Source: Cryobacterium luteum (lineage in GTDB: Bacteria > Actinomycetota > Actinomycetes > Actinomycetales > Microbacteriaceae). Taken from it: a stretch of 64,000 bases of DNA. The stretch covers positions 80,322-144,321 of the forward strand of contig NZ_FOCN01000009.1 of assembly GCF_900110125.1 (NCBI RefSeq), given 5' to 3'. The position numbers were made by a program, and so were the translations under genes. Below are positions 9,208 through 18,368 of this stretch, one piece after another. Each line of letters begins with the position of its first letter. Positions within the stretch are counted from its first letter, which is position 1. The notes under the pieces were generated by a model. That model saw nothing but the letters and a program-made list of their open reading frames with translations. It was not told where the DNA came from and did not search any database.

Positions 9208-10707
9208 CTACTGGTTCTGGGGGAAGCCCAGGTTGATGCCGCCGTGGCTCGGGTCCAGCCACCGACTCGTCACGGCCTTCTCACGGGTGAAGAAGTTCAC
9301 GCCGGCGGGGCCGTAGGCCTTGGCGTCACCAAACAGGGAGTTCTTCCAGCCGCCGAAGGAGTGGTACGCGACCGGCACCGGAATCGGCACGTTGATGCCG
9401 ACCATGCCGACCTGCACCTCGTTCTGGAACCGGCGAGCGGCTCCGCCGTCGTTGGTGAAGATGGCAGTGCCGTTGCCGTACTGGCTCGCGTTTATCAGGT
9501 CGAGGCCCTCCTGATAGGTGGCCACCCGTACGATCGACAACACCGGGCCGAAGATCTCGTCGAGGTACACGGCCGAATCGACGCTGACCTTGTCGAACAG
9601 GGTCGGGCCGAGCCAGAAGCCGTTCGGGTCGCCGTCAACCTTGACACCGCGACCGTCGATGACGATGTCGGCACCGTCAGCCTGGGCGATGTCGATGTAG
9701 CCGGCGACCTTGTCGCGGTGCACCTGGGTGATCAGCGGTCCCATATCGCAGTTGCGGGTTCCGTCACCCACGGTGAGGCCCTTGACCCGTTCGGCGATCT
9801 TCGCGATGAGCTCGTCGGCGACGGGTTCGACGGCGACGATGACGCTGATCGCCATGCAGCGCTCACCGGCGGATCCGAAACCGGCGTTGACGGCGGCATC
9901 CGCTGTCAGGTCGAGGTCGGCGTCCGGCAGCACCAGCATGTGGTTCTTGGCTCCGCCGAGCGACTGAACGCGCTTGCCGTGCTTGGCCGCGGTCTCGTAG
10001 ATGTAGCGGGCGATCGGGGTGGAGCCGACGAAGGAGATGGCCTGCACGTCGGGGTGCACGAGCAGCGCGTCGACGGCCTCCTTATCGCCGTGTACGACGT
10101 TGAGCACCCCGGCGGGAAGTCCGGCTTCGGTGAACAGTTCGGCGAGCCAGTTCGAAGCACTCGGGTCTTTCTCGCTCGGCTTGAGCACGACGGTGTTGCC
10201 GGCCGCGATGGCGATCGGGAAGTACCAGAGCGGCACCATGGCCGGAAAGTTGAACGGGCTGATGATGCCCACGACGCCGAGGGACTGGCGCAGCGTGTAC
10301 ACGTCGACGCCGGTCGAGACGTTCTCGGAGTACTCCCCCTTGGACAGGTGCGGCATTCCGAGCGCGAATTCGACGACCTCGAGCCCGCGGATGATCTCAC
10401 CGAGCGCGTCAGAGGTGACCTTGCCGTGCTCGGCGGTGAGGATCTCGGCGAGGTCACCCTTGCGCGCGTTAAGCAGCTCGCGAAAGTTGTACATGATGGT
10501 CTGGCGGCGGGCCTGGCTCATATCGCGCCAGGCCGGGTAGGCGGCCTGGGCGACCGCGACGGCGTCGTCGAGGTCGGCCGTGCTGGCCAGCAACACGTTC
10601 TTGGCAACCTGGCCGGTGGCCGGGTTGTAGACGGGTGCGGTGCGGGTGGACGTGCCGGCGGCCGGTGCGCCGTTGACGTAGTGCGTGATGGTGGGGAGGT
10701 CGGTCAT
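9208..10707 (-). CDS. mmsA: CoA-acylating (methyl)malonate-semialdehyde dehydrogenase
   Basis: A 499-residue aldehyde dehydrogenase of the MmsA branch. Family features are IISPFNFPAMVPLWYFPIA, LGGAKNHMLVLPDAD and the active-site loop SAGERCMAIS with Cys284. MmsA enzymes convert malonate or methylmalonate semialdehyde to acetyl- or propionyl-CoA. As the last gene of the operon it would take the semialdehyde made by the preceding aminotransferase from beta-alanine or beta-aminoisobutyrate. Confidence 0.93.
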   Translation of the reverse strand: MTDLPTITHYVNGAPAAGTSTRTAPVYNPATGQVAKNVLLASTADLDDAVAVAQAAYPAWRDMSQARRQTIMYNFRELLNARKGDLAEILTAEHGKVTSDALGEIIRGLEVVEFALGMPHLSKGEYSENVSTGVDVYTLRQSLGVVGIISPFNFPAMVPLWYFPIAIAAGNTVVLKPSEKDPSASNWLAELFTEAGLPAGVLNVVHGDKEAVDALLVHPDVQAISFVGSTPIARYIYETAAKHGKRVQSLGGAKNHMLVLPDADLDLTADAAVNAGFGSAGERCMAISVIVAVEPVADELIAKIAERVKGLTVGDGTRNCDMGPLITQVHRDKVAGYIDIAQADGADIVIDGRGVKVDGDPNGFWLGPTLFDKVSVDSAVYLDEIFGPVLSIVRVATYQEGLDLINASQYGNGTAIFTNDGGAARRFQNEVQVGMVGINVPIPVPVAYHSFGGWKNSLFGDAKAYGPAGVNFFTREKAVTSRWLDPSHGGINLGFPQNQ

Positions 10708-10732
10708 GAGTGGTGCCTTTCAGTTGATGCGA

Positions 10733-12055
10733 TTAGGAAAGAAGGTCGAGGCTGAGCACCTCGTCGTAGATGGCGAGCGCCTCAGCCACCTCGTCGTCGG
10801 TGACGACACAGGGCGGCACGACGTGGATGCGGTTCTCCATGAGAAACGGCAGCAGGCCGCGACCGAGCAGTTCGGCCTTGACGCGGGCCATGACGGCGGC
10901 GCTCACCGGTTCGCGGGTGTCGAGGTCGGTCACGAGTTCGACCGCCCAGAACACTCCGACACCGCGCACGTCGCCGATGATCGAGTGCTTGGCCTGCAGG
11001 GCTTTCAGGCCCGGCTCGAGCACGTCGCGGCCGATGCGGGCGGCGTTCTCAACGATGCCCTCGGCCTCCATCGCGTCGAGGGCGCCGACGATCGACGCCA
11101 TGGCGAGCGGATGCCCGCTGTAGGTGAGTCCGCCGGGAAAAACCGTCTCGTCGAAGTCGGCGGCGATGGCGTCGGAGATGACCACGCCACCGGTGGGCAC
11201 ATACCCGGAGTTGACGCCCTTGGCGAAGGTGATCAGATCGGGAACGACGTCATAGGCCTGGAAGGCGAACCAGTTTCCGGTGCGGCCAAAGCCGCACATG
11301 ACCTCGTCGAGGATGAGCACGATGCCGTACTTGTCGCAGAGCGCACGAACGCCGGGCAGGTAACCGGCCGGCGGCATCATGATCCCCGCGGTACCGGGAA
11401 TCGACTCGAGCAGAATGGCGGCGACCGACGCTACCCCTTCGCCCTGAATGACGCGTTCGAGGTGGTGCAGCGCACGGGCGCATTCCTCGGCCTCGCTGGT
11501 GGCCCAGAATTCGCTGCGGTAGAGGAATGGTCCGAAGAAGTGCACGTGGCCGCGCGCATATTCGTTGGGAATGCGGCGCCAGTCGCCGGTCGCGACCACG
11601 GCCGCACCGGTGTTGCCGTGGTACGACTTGTAGAGCGAGAGCACCTTGTCGCGTCCGGTGTGCAGGCGGGCCATGCGCATGGCGTTCTCATTCGCATCCG
11701 CTCCCCCGTTGGTGAAGAACACCTTGTTGAAGCCGGCCGGGGCCCGGTCGGTGATGCGTTTGGCGGCCTCGCCACGGGCGAGGTTGGCCGTTGAGGGCGC
11801 GATGGTGGTCAGCAGCGCGGCCTGCTCTGTGATGGCCTGCACCACGGCCGGATGCTGATGGCCGATATTCACGTTCACCAGCTGACTCGAGAAGTCCAGA
11901 TAATGTCGACCGTCATGATCCCAGACGCGGCAGCCCAACCCGCCGGCGATGACGAGCGGCTTTAATGCCGCCTGTGCCGACCAGGAATGGAAGACGTGCG
12001 CCCGGTCGAGTTCGCTGGTGCGCGCGTTGAGGCTTTGGGTAATGGTGTCAGTCAC
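10733..12055 (-). CDS. Class III (omega) aminotransferase, likely for beta-alanine
   Basis: A 440-residue PLP enzyme of aminotransferase class III. Visible parts are NGGADANENAMRMAR, SYHGNT, LILDEVMCGFGRTG and the PLP lysine K279 in DLITFAKGVNSGYVP. GTG 12055 is used because the longer frame upstream overlaps the binding-protein stop region. Within this operon the likely substrates are beta-alanine or beta-aminoisobutyrate, giving semialdehydes for MmsA. Substrate is inferred from context. Confidence 0.9.
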   Translation of the reverse strand: MTDTITQSLNARTSELDRAHVFHSWSAQAALKPLVIAGGLGCRVWDHDGRHYLDFSSQLVNVNIGHQHPAVVQAITEQAALLTTIAPSTANLARGEAAKRITDRAPAGFNKVFFTNGGADANENAMRMARLHTGRDKVLSLYKSYHGNTGAAVVATGDWRRIPNEYARGHVHFFGPFLYRSEFWATSEAEECARALHHLERVIQGEGVASVAAILLESIPGTAGIMMPPAGYLPGVRALCDKYGIVLILDEVMCGFGRTGNWFAFQAYDVVPDLITFAKGVNSGYVPTGGVVISDAIAADFDETVFPGGLTYSGHPLAMASIVGALDAMEAEGIVENAARIGRDVLEPGLKALQAKHSIIGDVRGVGVFWAVELVTDLDTREPVSAAVMARVKAELLGRGLLPFLMENRIHVVPPCVVTDDEVAEALAIYDEVLSLDLLS

Positions 12056-12143
12056 GAATATCGCTGGCTTTCTCTGTGGGTGGTGTGAATCGGAAAGTTT
12101 GTGGGGCCGGGCGGCCCGGTCGGGGCCGCCCGGCCGGGTGTAG

Positions 12144-13289
12144 TTAGTTGCCGCCCTCGTTGAGGGTGACCTCGGTGGGCGTCCAGTCGGCACCCTTCAC
12201 GTCGACGCCGTCGGCCGTCAGCTCGTCGAGCGCCTGCTGCACGTACTCGTTGGAGTAGGCGGTGGCGGGCGGTTCGGTGGTGATGATGGTCGCGCCGGTC
12301 TCGTTCTTGGTGTTGAGGGCGATGTCGACCGTGTTGGCCCAGGCAGCGTCATCGATGAGTCCGACGCCATTTTCCGAGGGGAAGATGAGCTTGCTGACCT
12401 CGTTGGTCATCCACAGCTGGTGGCTCTGGCCGAGCGAGGAGCCCGCGGCGGTCACGATGGCCGCGGCTTCTTCGGGGTTGGTGCCGGCGTAGATCCAGCC
12501 CTTGATGGAAGCCTTGATGAACTTCACCGTGTTGGCGGCGTAGTCCGCGTCGCTCTCCAGCTGGTCGGCATTGGCCCAGATGGCGTCCTGGAGCATGGCC
12601 GTACCCTCGTCGTTCCAGTCGATGACGTTGAGCTCATCGGGCTGGTACAGCTCATTGGTGTCGGGGTTCACGGTCTCGAGCACCTGGGCGTATTCGTTGT
12701 AGGTCATCGCCTGGGCCGCATCGATGTCGCCGGAGAGGAAGGCGTTCATGTCGAAAGCCTGCTGGATCAGGGAAATATCATCGAGAGCGACATCGGCCTG
12801 CTGCATGCCGGCGAAGAGTTCCCACTCGTTGCCGAAGCCCCAGCTGCCCACGTTCTTGCCGGCCAGGTCGGCGGCAGTCTCGATGCCCTGGTCCTTGAAA
12901 GAGATCTGGGTGGTGGCGCTGCGCTCGAAGATCTGGGCGACGTTGGTGATGTTCGCGCCCTGCTCGATCGAGCCGAGAACCTTGGGAACCCACGAAATGG
13001 CGTAGTCCACGTCACCGGCCGCGAGCACATCCTGCGGCACGATATCGGGGCCACCCTCGACGATGGTCACGTCGAGTCCCTCATCTTCGTAGAAGCCCTG
13101 GTCGACGGCGGCGTAGTACCCGGCGAACTGGGCTTGGGCGACCCACTGCAGTTGCAGGGTGATGGGCGTGAGTTCGCCGGCGGCATCCGGTGAAGGGGTG
13201 TCGCTGGCGGTGCTGCAGCCAGACAGTACGAGCGCGCCGACAGCCGTGATCGCGCCGACGGTGCCGAGCCAGTTGATGCGGTGTTTCAT
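12144..13289 (-). CDS. NMT1/THI5-like ABC transporter substrate-binding lipoprotein
   Basis: A 381-residue lipoprotein (signal KHRINWLGTVGAITAVGALV, lipobox LSGC) with an NMT1/THI5-type fold: LQWVAQAQFAGYYAAVDQGF near the start and SWVPKVLGSIEQGANI later. This fold binds pyrimidine precursors of thiamine and related heterocycles. Strong ribosome site AAGGAGGCACC before ATG 13289. In this operon it probably captures pyrimidines or dihydropyrimidines. Confidence 0.9.
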   Translation of the reverse strand: MKHRINWLGTVGAITAVGALVLSGCSTASDTPSPDAAGELTPITLQLQWVAQAQFAGYYAAVDQGFYEDEGLDVTIVEGGPDIVPQDVLAAGDVDYAISWVPKVLGSIEQGANITNVAQIFERSATTQISFKDQGIETAADLAGKNVGSWGFGNEWELFAGMQQADVALDDISLIQQAFDMNAFLSGDIDAAQAMTYNEYAQVLETVNPDTNELYQPDELNVIDWNDEGTAMLQDAIWANADQLESDADYAANTVKFIKASIKGWIYAGTNPEEAAAIVTAAGSSLGQSHQLWMTNEVSKLIFPSENGVGLIDDAAWANTVDIALNTKNETGATIITTEPPATAYSNEYVQQALDELTADGVDVKGADWTPTEVTLNEGGN

Positions 13290-13302
13290 GGTGCCTCCTT
13301 GG

Positions 13303-14079
13303 TTACTGGTGCTGTGTGTGGTTGCGGGTGACGAGCGTCTCCACGATGAGAGCTGCACAGTAGAAGGCGAGGCCGAGAATGATGGAGCCGAGCACGTAGG
13401 CCCAGGCGAGGCCGTAGTTGCTGCTCGATGCGGCCGAGGTGATCGATTTGCCGAGGCCACCGACCGGTCCGCCGAAGTATTCGGCGATGAGGGCGCTGAT
13501 CACGGCGAGCGACGATGCTATGCGCAGCCCGGTGAAGACGAAGGGCAGCGCGGTCGGCAGAGTGACGGCCCGGGTGGCCTGCCAGTTGGTGACGGCGTAG
13601 GCGCGCATGAGGTCGCGGTGAACCGGGCGCACCATGCGTAGCCCCTTGAGAGTGTTGAAGTAGACCGGCACGAACACGGCGAGCGCCGCGACGAGCTGCC
13701 GGGCGGTCTCAGCGCCGGCGCCGAACATCGTGTAGAGCACCGGGGCGAGCGCCACGATCGGCACCACCGAGAGGGCGGCGACGACCGGAGCGGCCATCCC
13801 GTCGAACAGGCGGGCCAGCGCCGACACGATCGCGAGCGCAATGCCGAGCAGGGCACCGATGACGAGGCCGATCAGGGCATTGCGACCGGTGACCGCCATG
13901 CCGTTGGCCACGTTCTGCAGGTTGGCGGTGAATTCGGCGCCGATCGCAAACGGAGCGGGCAGAATGAACGCCTTGATGGCGAGCCCGGTGACGAGACCCT
14001 GCCACAGCAGAATGACGGCCACCCCGAACACGATCGGCGCGAGCACGATCTGGAGCAGACCTGGCTGAGCGGTTCTCAT
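13303..14079 (-). CDS. ABC transporter permease (SsuC/ThiX type)
   Basis: A 258-residue membrane protein of the BPD_transp_1 family. It has about six hydrophobic helices and the EAA-loop region AYAVTNWQATRAVTLPTALP that contacts the ATPase. Its ATG overlaps the ATPase stop (ATGA). One of two permeases in the operon, so the importer is probably a heterodimer. Confidence 0.92.
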   Translation of the reverse strand: MRTAQPGLLQIVLAPIVFGVAVILLWQGLVTGLAIKAFILPAPFAIGAEFTANLQNVANGMAVTGRNALIGLVIGALLGIALAIVSALARLFDGMAAPVVAALSVVPIVALAPVLYTMFGAGAETARQLVAALAVFVPVYFNTLKGLRMVRPVHRDLMRAYAVTNWQATRAVTLPTALPFVFTGLRIASSLAVISALIAEYFGGPVGGLGKSITSAASSSNYGLAWAYVLGSIILGLAFYCAALIVETLVTRNHTQHQ

Positions 14080-14915
14080 CGCGTCTCAACCCCGCGAACG
14101 CCCGTCGGGTTGATTCCGGCTTCGTCACCGTGCAGCAGCTCACGCACCTGGCTGAGCGCGTGGAAGAATCCTTCGTCTTCACGCAGGTCTTCACCGCGGC
14201 CACTCATTTCGCCCAGTCCCACACTCACGATGGAACGGATGCGTCCGGGTCTGGGCGACATGACCACTACCCGGTTGGAGAGGAACACCGCCTCGGGGAT
14301 GGAGTGGGTCACGAAGACCACGGCCGCCTGCGTTTCGGCGCAGATGCGCACAAGTTCGTTCTGCATGCGCTCGCGGGTCATCTCGTCGAGGGCGCCGAAC
14401 GGTTCGTCCATCAGTAGCAGGCTCGGGCTTTCGGCGAGCGAGCGGGCGATCGCGACGCGCTGCTGCATGCCGCCGGAGAGCTGGTCGGGGTAGTGGCTCG
14501 CGAAGTCGGCGAGCCCGACCAGGGCGATGAGTTCGGCTGCGCGCGCCCGCCTGGCCGCCTTACCGACCCCGTGCAGTTCGAGCGGCAGTTCGATGTTGCC
14601 CGCCACGGTGCGCCAGGGCAGCAGGCCGGCCTGCTGAAAGGCGATGCCGTAGTCCTGGTCGATGCGGGCCTGTCGGGCCGGCTTGCCGAACACCTCGATG
14701 CTGCCGCTCGTCGGCACGTCGAGGTCGGCGACGAGCCGCAGCAGGGTGCTCTTGCCGCATCCGCTCGGCCCGATCAGGCTGACGAATTCGCCGGGCGCGA
14801 CCGTGAGGCTCACATCGTCGAGAGCGGTGACGCCGGAGCCTTTGCGGGCCGCGAAGATGCGCGTCACACCCTGAACACGTACCGCGGGCACATCGTTAGT
14901 CATGCTCGTGCTCAT
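14076..14915 (-). CDS. ABC transporter ATPase (SsuB/TauB/ThiZ type)
   Basis: A 279-residue nucleotide-binding subunit with Walker A GPSGCGKST, Q-loop FQQAGLLPWRTV, signature LSGGMQQRVAIAR, Walker B LLLMDEPFGALD and H-loop VTHSIPEA. ATG 14915 overlaps the stop of the upstream permease (ATGA) and has GGGGAGAAG ahead of it. It powers the two-permease importer around it. Confidence 0.94.
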   Translation of the reverse strand: MSTSMTNDVPAVRVQGVTRIFAARKGSGVTALDDVSLTVAPGEFVSLIGPSGCGKSTLLRLVADLDVPTSGSIEVFGKPARQARIDQDYGIAFQQAGLLPWRTVAGNIELPLELHGVGKAARRARAAELIALVGLADFASHYPDQLSGGMQQRVAIARSLAESPSLLLMDEPFGALDEMTRERMQNELVRICAETQAAVVFVTHSIPEAVFLSNRVVVMSPRPGRIRSIVSVGLGEMSGRGEDLREDEGFFHALSQVRELLHGDEAGINPTGVRGVETR

Positions 14916-15874
14916 GTAGACACTTCTCCCCTGCGAAAACGGCGAAGGAACAGGCCGATCAGACCGACAAATCCGGCGGCAACGAGGCCGACCAGGATCG
15001 ATCCGAAGATGGGCGCCCAAGGCTTGCCCGGGTCACCGCCGGCGGCGCCGGCGTACTCCACGATGAGCCGGCCAATGCCACCGCGCAGACCGATGGACAC
15101 CTCGGCCACGACGCTGCCGACGACGGCGCTGACCGCGGCCAGGCGCAGGGCCGGCAGCAGGTAGCCGACGCTGGCCGGCAGGCGCAGCCGCCACAGGATC
15201 TTCCACCAGCCCACCGCGTAGCAGCGCATGAGGTCGACGTGGTTGGCGTCGGGCGAACCCAGGCCGCGCAGGGCGCCGATCGAGACGGGGAAGAACGCGA
15301 GGTAGGAGGCGATCAAGGCCACCGACATCCAGCTTTCCCAGGTGAATTCGCCGAACTGGAGCTGCGCGCCCCAGCGCCGCACGAGCGGGGCGATCGCGAT
15401 GAGGGGCACGGTCTGGCTGAGTATGATCCAGGGCAGAATGGCCGACTCGGCCAGGCGAAGGCGCTGCATCAGCAGTGCGAGCGCGAGCCCGACGGTCACG
15501 CCGACCAGCCAGCCGACCGCTGCGATGCCGAGGGTGAACAGCGAACCGGCGAGCACCGCCTGCCACAGCGGCAGAGCGGATGCCGCGCCCGTCACCGGCT
15601 CGAACAGTCGCTCGAACATGACCGCGAGGTGCGGCATCGCGAGGTCGGTCGTGCGCGGCAGCACCGTGACGCCGCCGAGCACAACGCCGTCGGCCGGCCC
15701 GACGGTTTTGTAGAGCTCCCAGACCAGGCCGAGCAGCGCCAGGCCGGCCAGACCGAACACGCCCGCGCGCAGGCGCGGGCGCACAACGGTGCTCCGGCGG
15801 TGGGGTACCCGCAGTTCAGGTACTCCGAGCGCGCCGCGGTTGAGCGGGGCGGTCCGCTCGGTCTGGGTGGGCAT
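14912..15874 (-). CDS. ABC transporter permease (second subunit)
   Basis: A 320-residue permease of the BPD_transp_1 family with a longer N-terminal part than its partner and an EAA loop MRCYAVGWWKILWRLRLPAS. It follows the luciferase-like gene by 8 bases and overlaps the ATPase start. With the 13303 gene it should form the membrane channel of the pyrimidine-type importer. Confidence 0.9.
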   Translation of the reverse strand: MPTQTERTAPLNRGALGVPELRVPHRRSTVVRPRLRAGVFGLAGLALLGLVWELYKTVGPADGVVLGGVTVLPRTTDLAMPHLAVMFERLFEPVTGAASALPLWQAVLAGSLFTLGIAAVGWLVGVTVGLALALLMQRLRLAESAILPWIILSQTVPLIAIAPLVRRWGAQLQFGEFTWESWMSVALIASYLAFFPVSIGALRGLGSPDANHVDLMRCYAVGWWKILWRLRLPASVGYLLPALRLAAVSAVVGSVVAEVSIGLRGGIGRLIVEYAGAAGGDPGKPWAPIFGSILVGLVAAGFVGLIGLFLRRFRRGEVST

Positions 15875-15882
15875 CCGCTTGG

Positions 15883-16899
15883 CTATTTCTTGGCCGTGAT
15901 GGCGTCGGTCAGGGCCGGGATCACGGTTTCGCCGTAGACCCGCATGGTCTCTTCCTTGTTGTCGTGCTGCAGGTAGCCGGCGAACTGGTCGACGCCGAGG
16001 TCTTTGAGCGCCTCGAGCTTCTCGATGTGGTCCCTGGCCGTGCCGAGCAGGCAGAACCGGTCCACGATCTCGTCGGGCACGAACGCGGCGTGCTCGTTGC
16101 CGGCTTTGCCGTGCTGGTTGTAGTCGTAGCCCTCGCGGTCCTTGATGTAATCGGTGAGCGCTTTCGGCACGGCCGAGTCAGCACCGTACTTGGCGACGAT
16201 GTCGGCCACGTGGTTGCCGACCATGCCGCCGAACCAGCGGCACTGGTTACGCATGTGATCCCAGTCCTCACCGATGTAGGCGGGCGCGGCGACGCAGAAC
16301 TTGATCGCCAGGGGGTCCCGGCCGGCGTTGGAGGCTGCGGTGCGTACGCTGTCGATCATCCACTCGGCGACATCGAGGTCGGCCATCTGCAAAATGAAGC
16401 CGTCGCCGACCTCGCCGGCGAGCTTGAGTGCGAGAGGACCGTAGGCGGCGACCCAGACGTCGAGGCTCGAGCCACGACTCCACGGAAATTGCACGGTGGC
16501 ACCGTTGTACGCGACCGGGCGGGAGTTGGCGAGCTCCCGAATGACGTGGATGGACTCGCGCAGCGTCTTCAGCGTGGTCGGGGCGCCGTTGGTGGTGCGC
16601 ACCGCCGAGTCGCCGCGGCCGATGCCGCAGATGGTGCGGTTGCCGTACATCTCGTTGAGGGTCGCATAAGCGGATGCTGTGACGGTCCAGTCGCGGGTGG
16701 CCGGGTTGGTGACCATGGGGCCGACGATGATCTTGCTGGTCTCCGCCAGGATTCGGCTGTAGATCACGTAGGGTTCCTGCCAGAGCAGGTGTGAGTCGAA
16801 GGTCCAGACGTGGCTGAACCCGTGCGCCTCGGCCAGTTTGGCCAGTTGCACGGTGCGCGCCGACGGCGGGTTGGTCTGCAGTACTGCTCCAAAATCCAT
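15883..16899 (-). CDS. Luciferase-like (LLM) flavin/F420-dependent oxidoreductase
   Basis: A 338-residue TIM-barrel enzyme of the bacterial luciferase-like superfamily, resembling the group annotated near hydantoinase/dihydropyrimidinase genes. Visible stretches are HGFSHVWTFDSHLLWQEPYV, IIVGPMVTNPATRDWTV and ICGIGRGDSAVRT. It lies 9 bases after the dihydropyrimidinase stop. The operon lacks any PydA/PreTA-type dihydropyrimidine dehydrogenase, so this enzyme is the best candidate for the entry step on the pyrimidine ring. Whether it uses FMN or F420 cannot be read from the sequence. Confidence 0.85.
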   Translation of the reverse strand: MDFGAVLQTNPPSARTVQLAKLAEAHGFSHVWTFDSHLLWQEPYVIYSRILAETSKIIVGPMVTNPATRDWTVTASAYATLNEMYGNRTICGIGRGDSAVRTTNGAPTTLKTLRESIHVIRELANSRPVAYNGATVQFPWSRGSSLDVWVAAYGPLALKLAGEVGDGFILQMADLDVAEWMIDSVRTAASNAGRDPLAIKFCVAAPAYIGEDWDHMRNQCRWFGGMVGNHVADIVAKYGADSAVPKALTDYIKDREGYDYNQHGKAGNEHAAFVPDEIVDRFCLLGTARDHIEKLEALKDLGVDQFAGYLQHDNKEETMRVYGETVIPALTDAITAKK

Positions 16900-16908
16900 G
16901 TCAGCCCC

Positions 16909-18342
16909 TTAGATGAGGTACTGGCTCAGGCCGCGCTTGATGTAACGACCGTCACCCTTGGTGCCGAGGTAGGTGTTATCGTCGACGACGACTTTGCCGC
17001 GGGAGATGACGGTGTCGACGTGGCCGTCGATCTCGTAGCCTTCCCAGGCGGAGTAGTCCATGTTCATGTGGTGGGTCTTGTCTACTCCAATGGAGGTGTG
17101 TCCGTTCGGGTCGTAGATCACCACGTCGCCGTCGGCGCCTGGGGCGATCACGCCTTTCTGGCCGTACATGCCGAACATGCGGGCCGGGGTGGTTGAGCAC
17201 ACCTCGACCCAGCGTTCGAGCGAGATCTTGCTGTCGACGACGCCCTGGTAGAGCAGGTCCATGCGGTGTTCGACGGAGCCGATGCCGTTGGGAATCTTGG
17301 AGAAGTCGGTCAGGCCCATGTCTTTCTGGCCCTTCATGCAGAACGGGCAGTGGTCGGTGGAGACCATCTGAATGTCGTTCGTTCGCAGGCTTTGCCACAT
17401 GTGGTGCTGGTGGCCCTCGGCTTTGGCGCGCAGCGGCGTGGAGCAGACCCACTTGGCGCCCTCGAACCTGCCCCATTCCTCGCTCTCTGCCCCCAGGTTG
17501 TCTTCGAGTGAGAGGTAGAGGTATTGCGGGCAGGTCTCGCCGAACACGTTCTGGCCGCTATCGCGAGCCTGCGCAATCTGGTCCACGGCCTGCTTGGCCG
17601 ACACGTGCACTACATAAAGAGGAGCGCCGGTGAGGTTGGCGAGCATGATCGCGCGGTGGGTGGCCTCTTCCTCGGCCTGCCAGGGCCGGGTGAGGCCGTG
17701 GTAGAGCGGGCCCGTGTTGCCGGCGGCGACCGCCTGCTGCACGAGCAGATCGATGACGCTGCCGTTCTCGGCGTGCATCATGATCATGCTGCCGTTCGTC
17801 GCCGCGCGCTGCATAGCCTTGACGATCTGGCCGTCGTCGCTGAGGAACACCCCCTTGTAGGCCATGAACAGCTTGAAGCTCGTGACACCCTCGTCGACGA
17901 GTTCGTCCATCGCCGTCAGCGAGCTGTCTTGCACATCACTGAGAATCTGATGAAAACCGTAATCAATGGCGCACTGTCCGGCGGCCTTCTGCTGCCAGGT
18001 GGCGTAGCGCTCGAGTACGTCTTCGCCGGCGTACTGCACGACGAAGTCGACGATGCTCGTGGTGCCGCCCCAGGCTGCCGCGCGGGTGCCGGTTTCGAAG
18101 GTGTCACTGGCCTGGGTGCCGCCGAACGGCATCTCCATGTGGGTGTGGGCGTCGATGCCGCCGGGAATGACGTATTTGCCGCCGGCGTCGATGACACGGT
18201 CGACGTTGGCCGCCACATCGAAGCCGAGCAGGGTCGAGCCCGGTGCGAGTACGGCGGCGATTTTCTCGCCGTCGATGAGCACGTCGGCGAGCCCTCGGCC
18301 GGTGGCGTTGACCACGGTACCGTTCTTGATCAAAGTCTTCAT
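16909..18342 (-). CDS. Dihydropyrimidinase / D-hydantoinase
   Basis: A 477-residue amidohydrolase that opens the ring of 5,6-dihydrouracil or dihydrothymine to the N-carbamoyl-beta-amino acid. Metal ligands are visible: HxH in GGIDAHTHMEMPFGG (H66, H68), the lysine to be carboxylated in TSFKLFMAYKG (K157), H190 (MMHAENG), H246 (VVHVSAKQA) and D330 in VSTDHCPF. The next enzyme gene (beta-ureidopropionase) lies 26 bases upstream in the same operon. Confidence 0.94.
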   Translation of the reverse strand: MKTLIKNGTVVNATGRGLADVLIDGEKIAAVLAPGSTLLGFDVAANVDRVIDAGGKYVIPGGIDAHTHMEMPFGGTQASDTFETGTRAAAWGGTTSIVDFVVQYAGEDVLERYATWQQKAAGQCAIDYGFHQILSDVQDSSLTAMDELVDEGVTSFKLFMAYKGVFLSDDGQIVKAMQRAATNGSMIMMHAENGSVIDLLVQQAVAAGNTGPLYHGLTRPWQAEEEATHRAIMLANLTGAPLYVVHVSAKQAVDQIAQARDSGQNVFGETCPQYLYLSLEDNLGAESEEWGRFEGAKWVCSTPLRAKAEGHQHHMWQSLRTNDIQMVSTDHCPFCMKGQKDMGLTDFSKIPNGIGSVEHRMDLLYQGVVDSKISLERWVEVCSTTPARMFGMYGQKGVIAPGADGDVVIYDPNGHTSIGVDKTHHMNMDYSAWEGYEIDGHVDTVISRGKVVVDDNTYLGTKGDGRYIKRGLSQYLI

Positions 18343-18368
18343 GGCATCCTCCGTTGGGTCAGCTCGAA

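Noticed and set aside
9244..10755. Long plus-strand frame (503 codons) opposite mmsA
   Set aside because: Third-position GC creates open antisense frames in this genome; mmsA on the other strand is a full, motif-complete enzyme.
15883..16899. RutA (uracil oxygenase) for the LLM gene
   Set aside because: The Rut pathway does not use a dihydropyrimidinase or beta-ureidopropionase, and none of the rutB-F partners are present.
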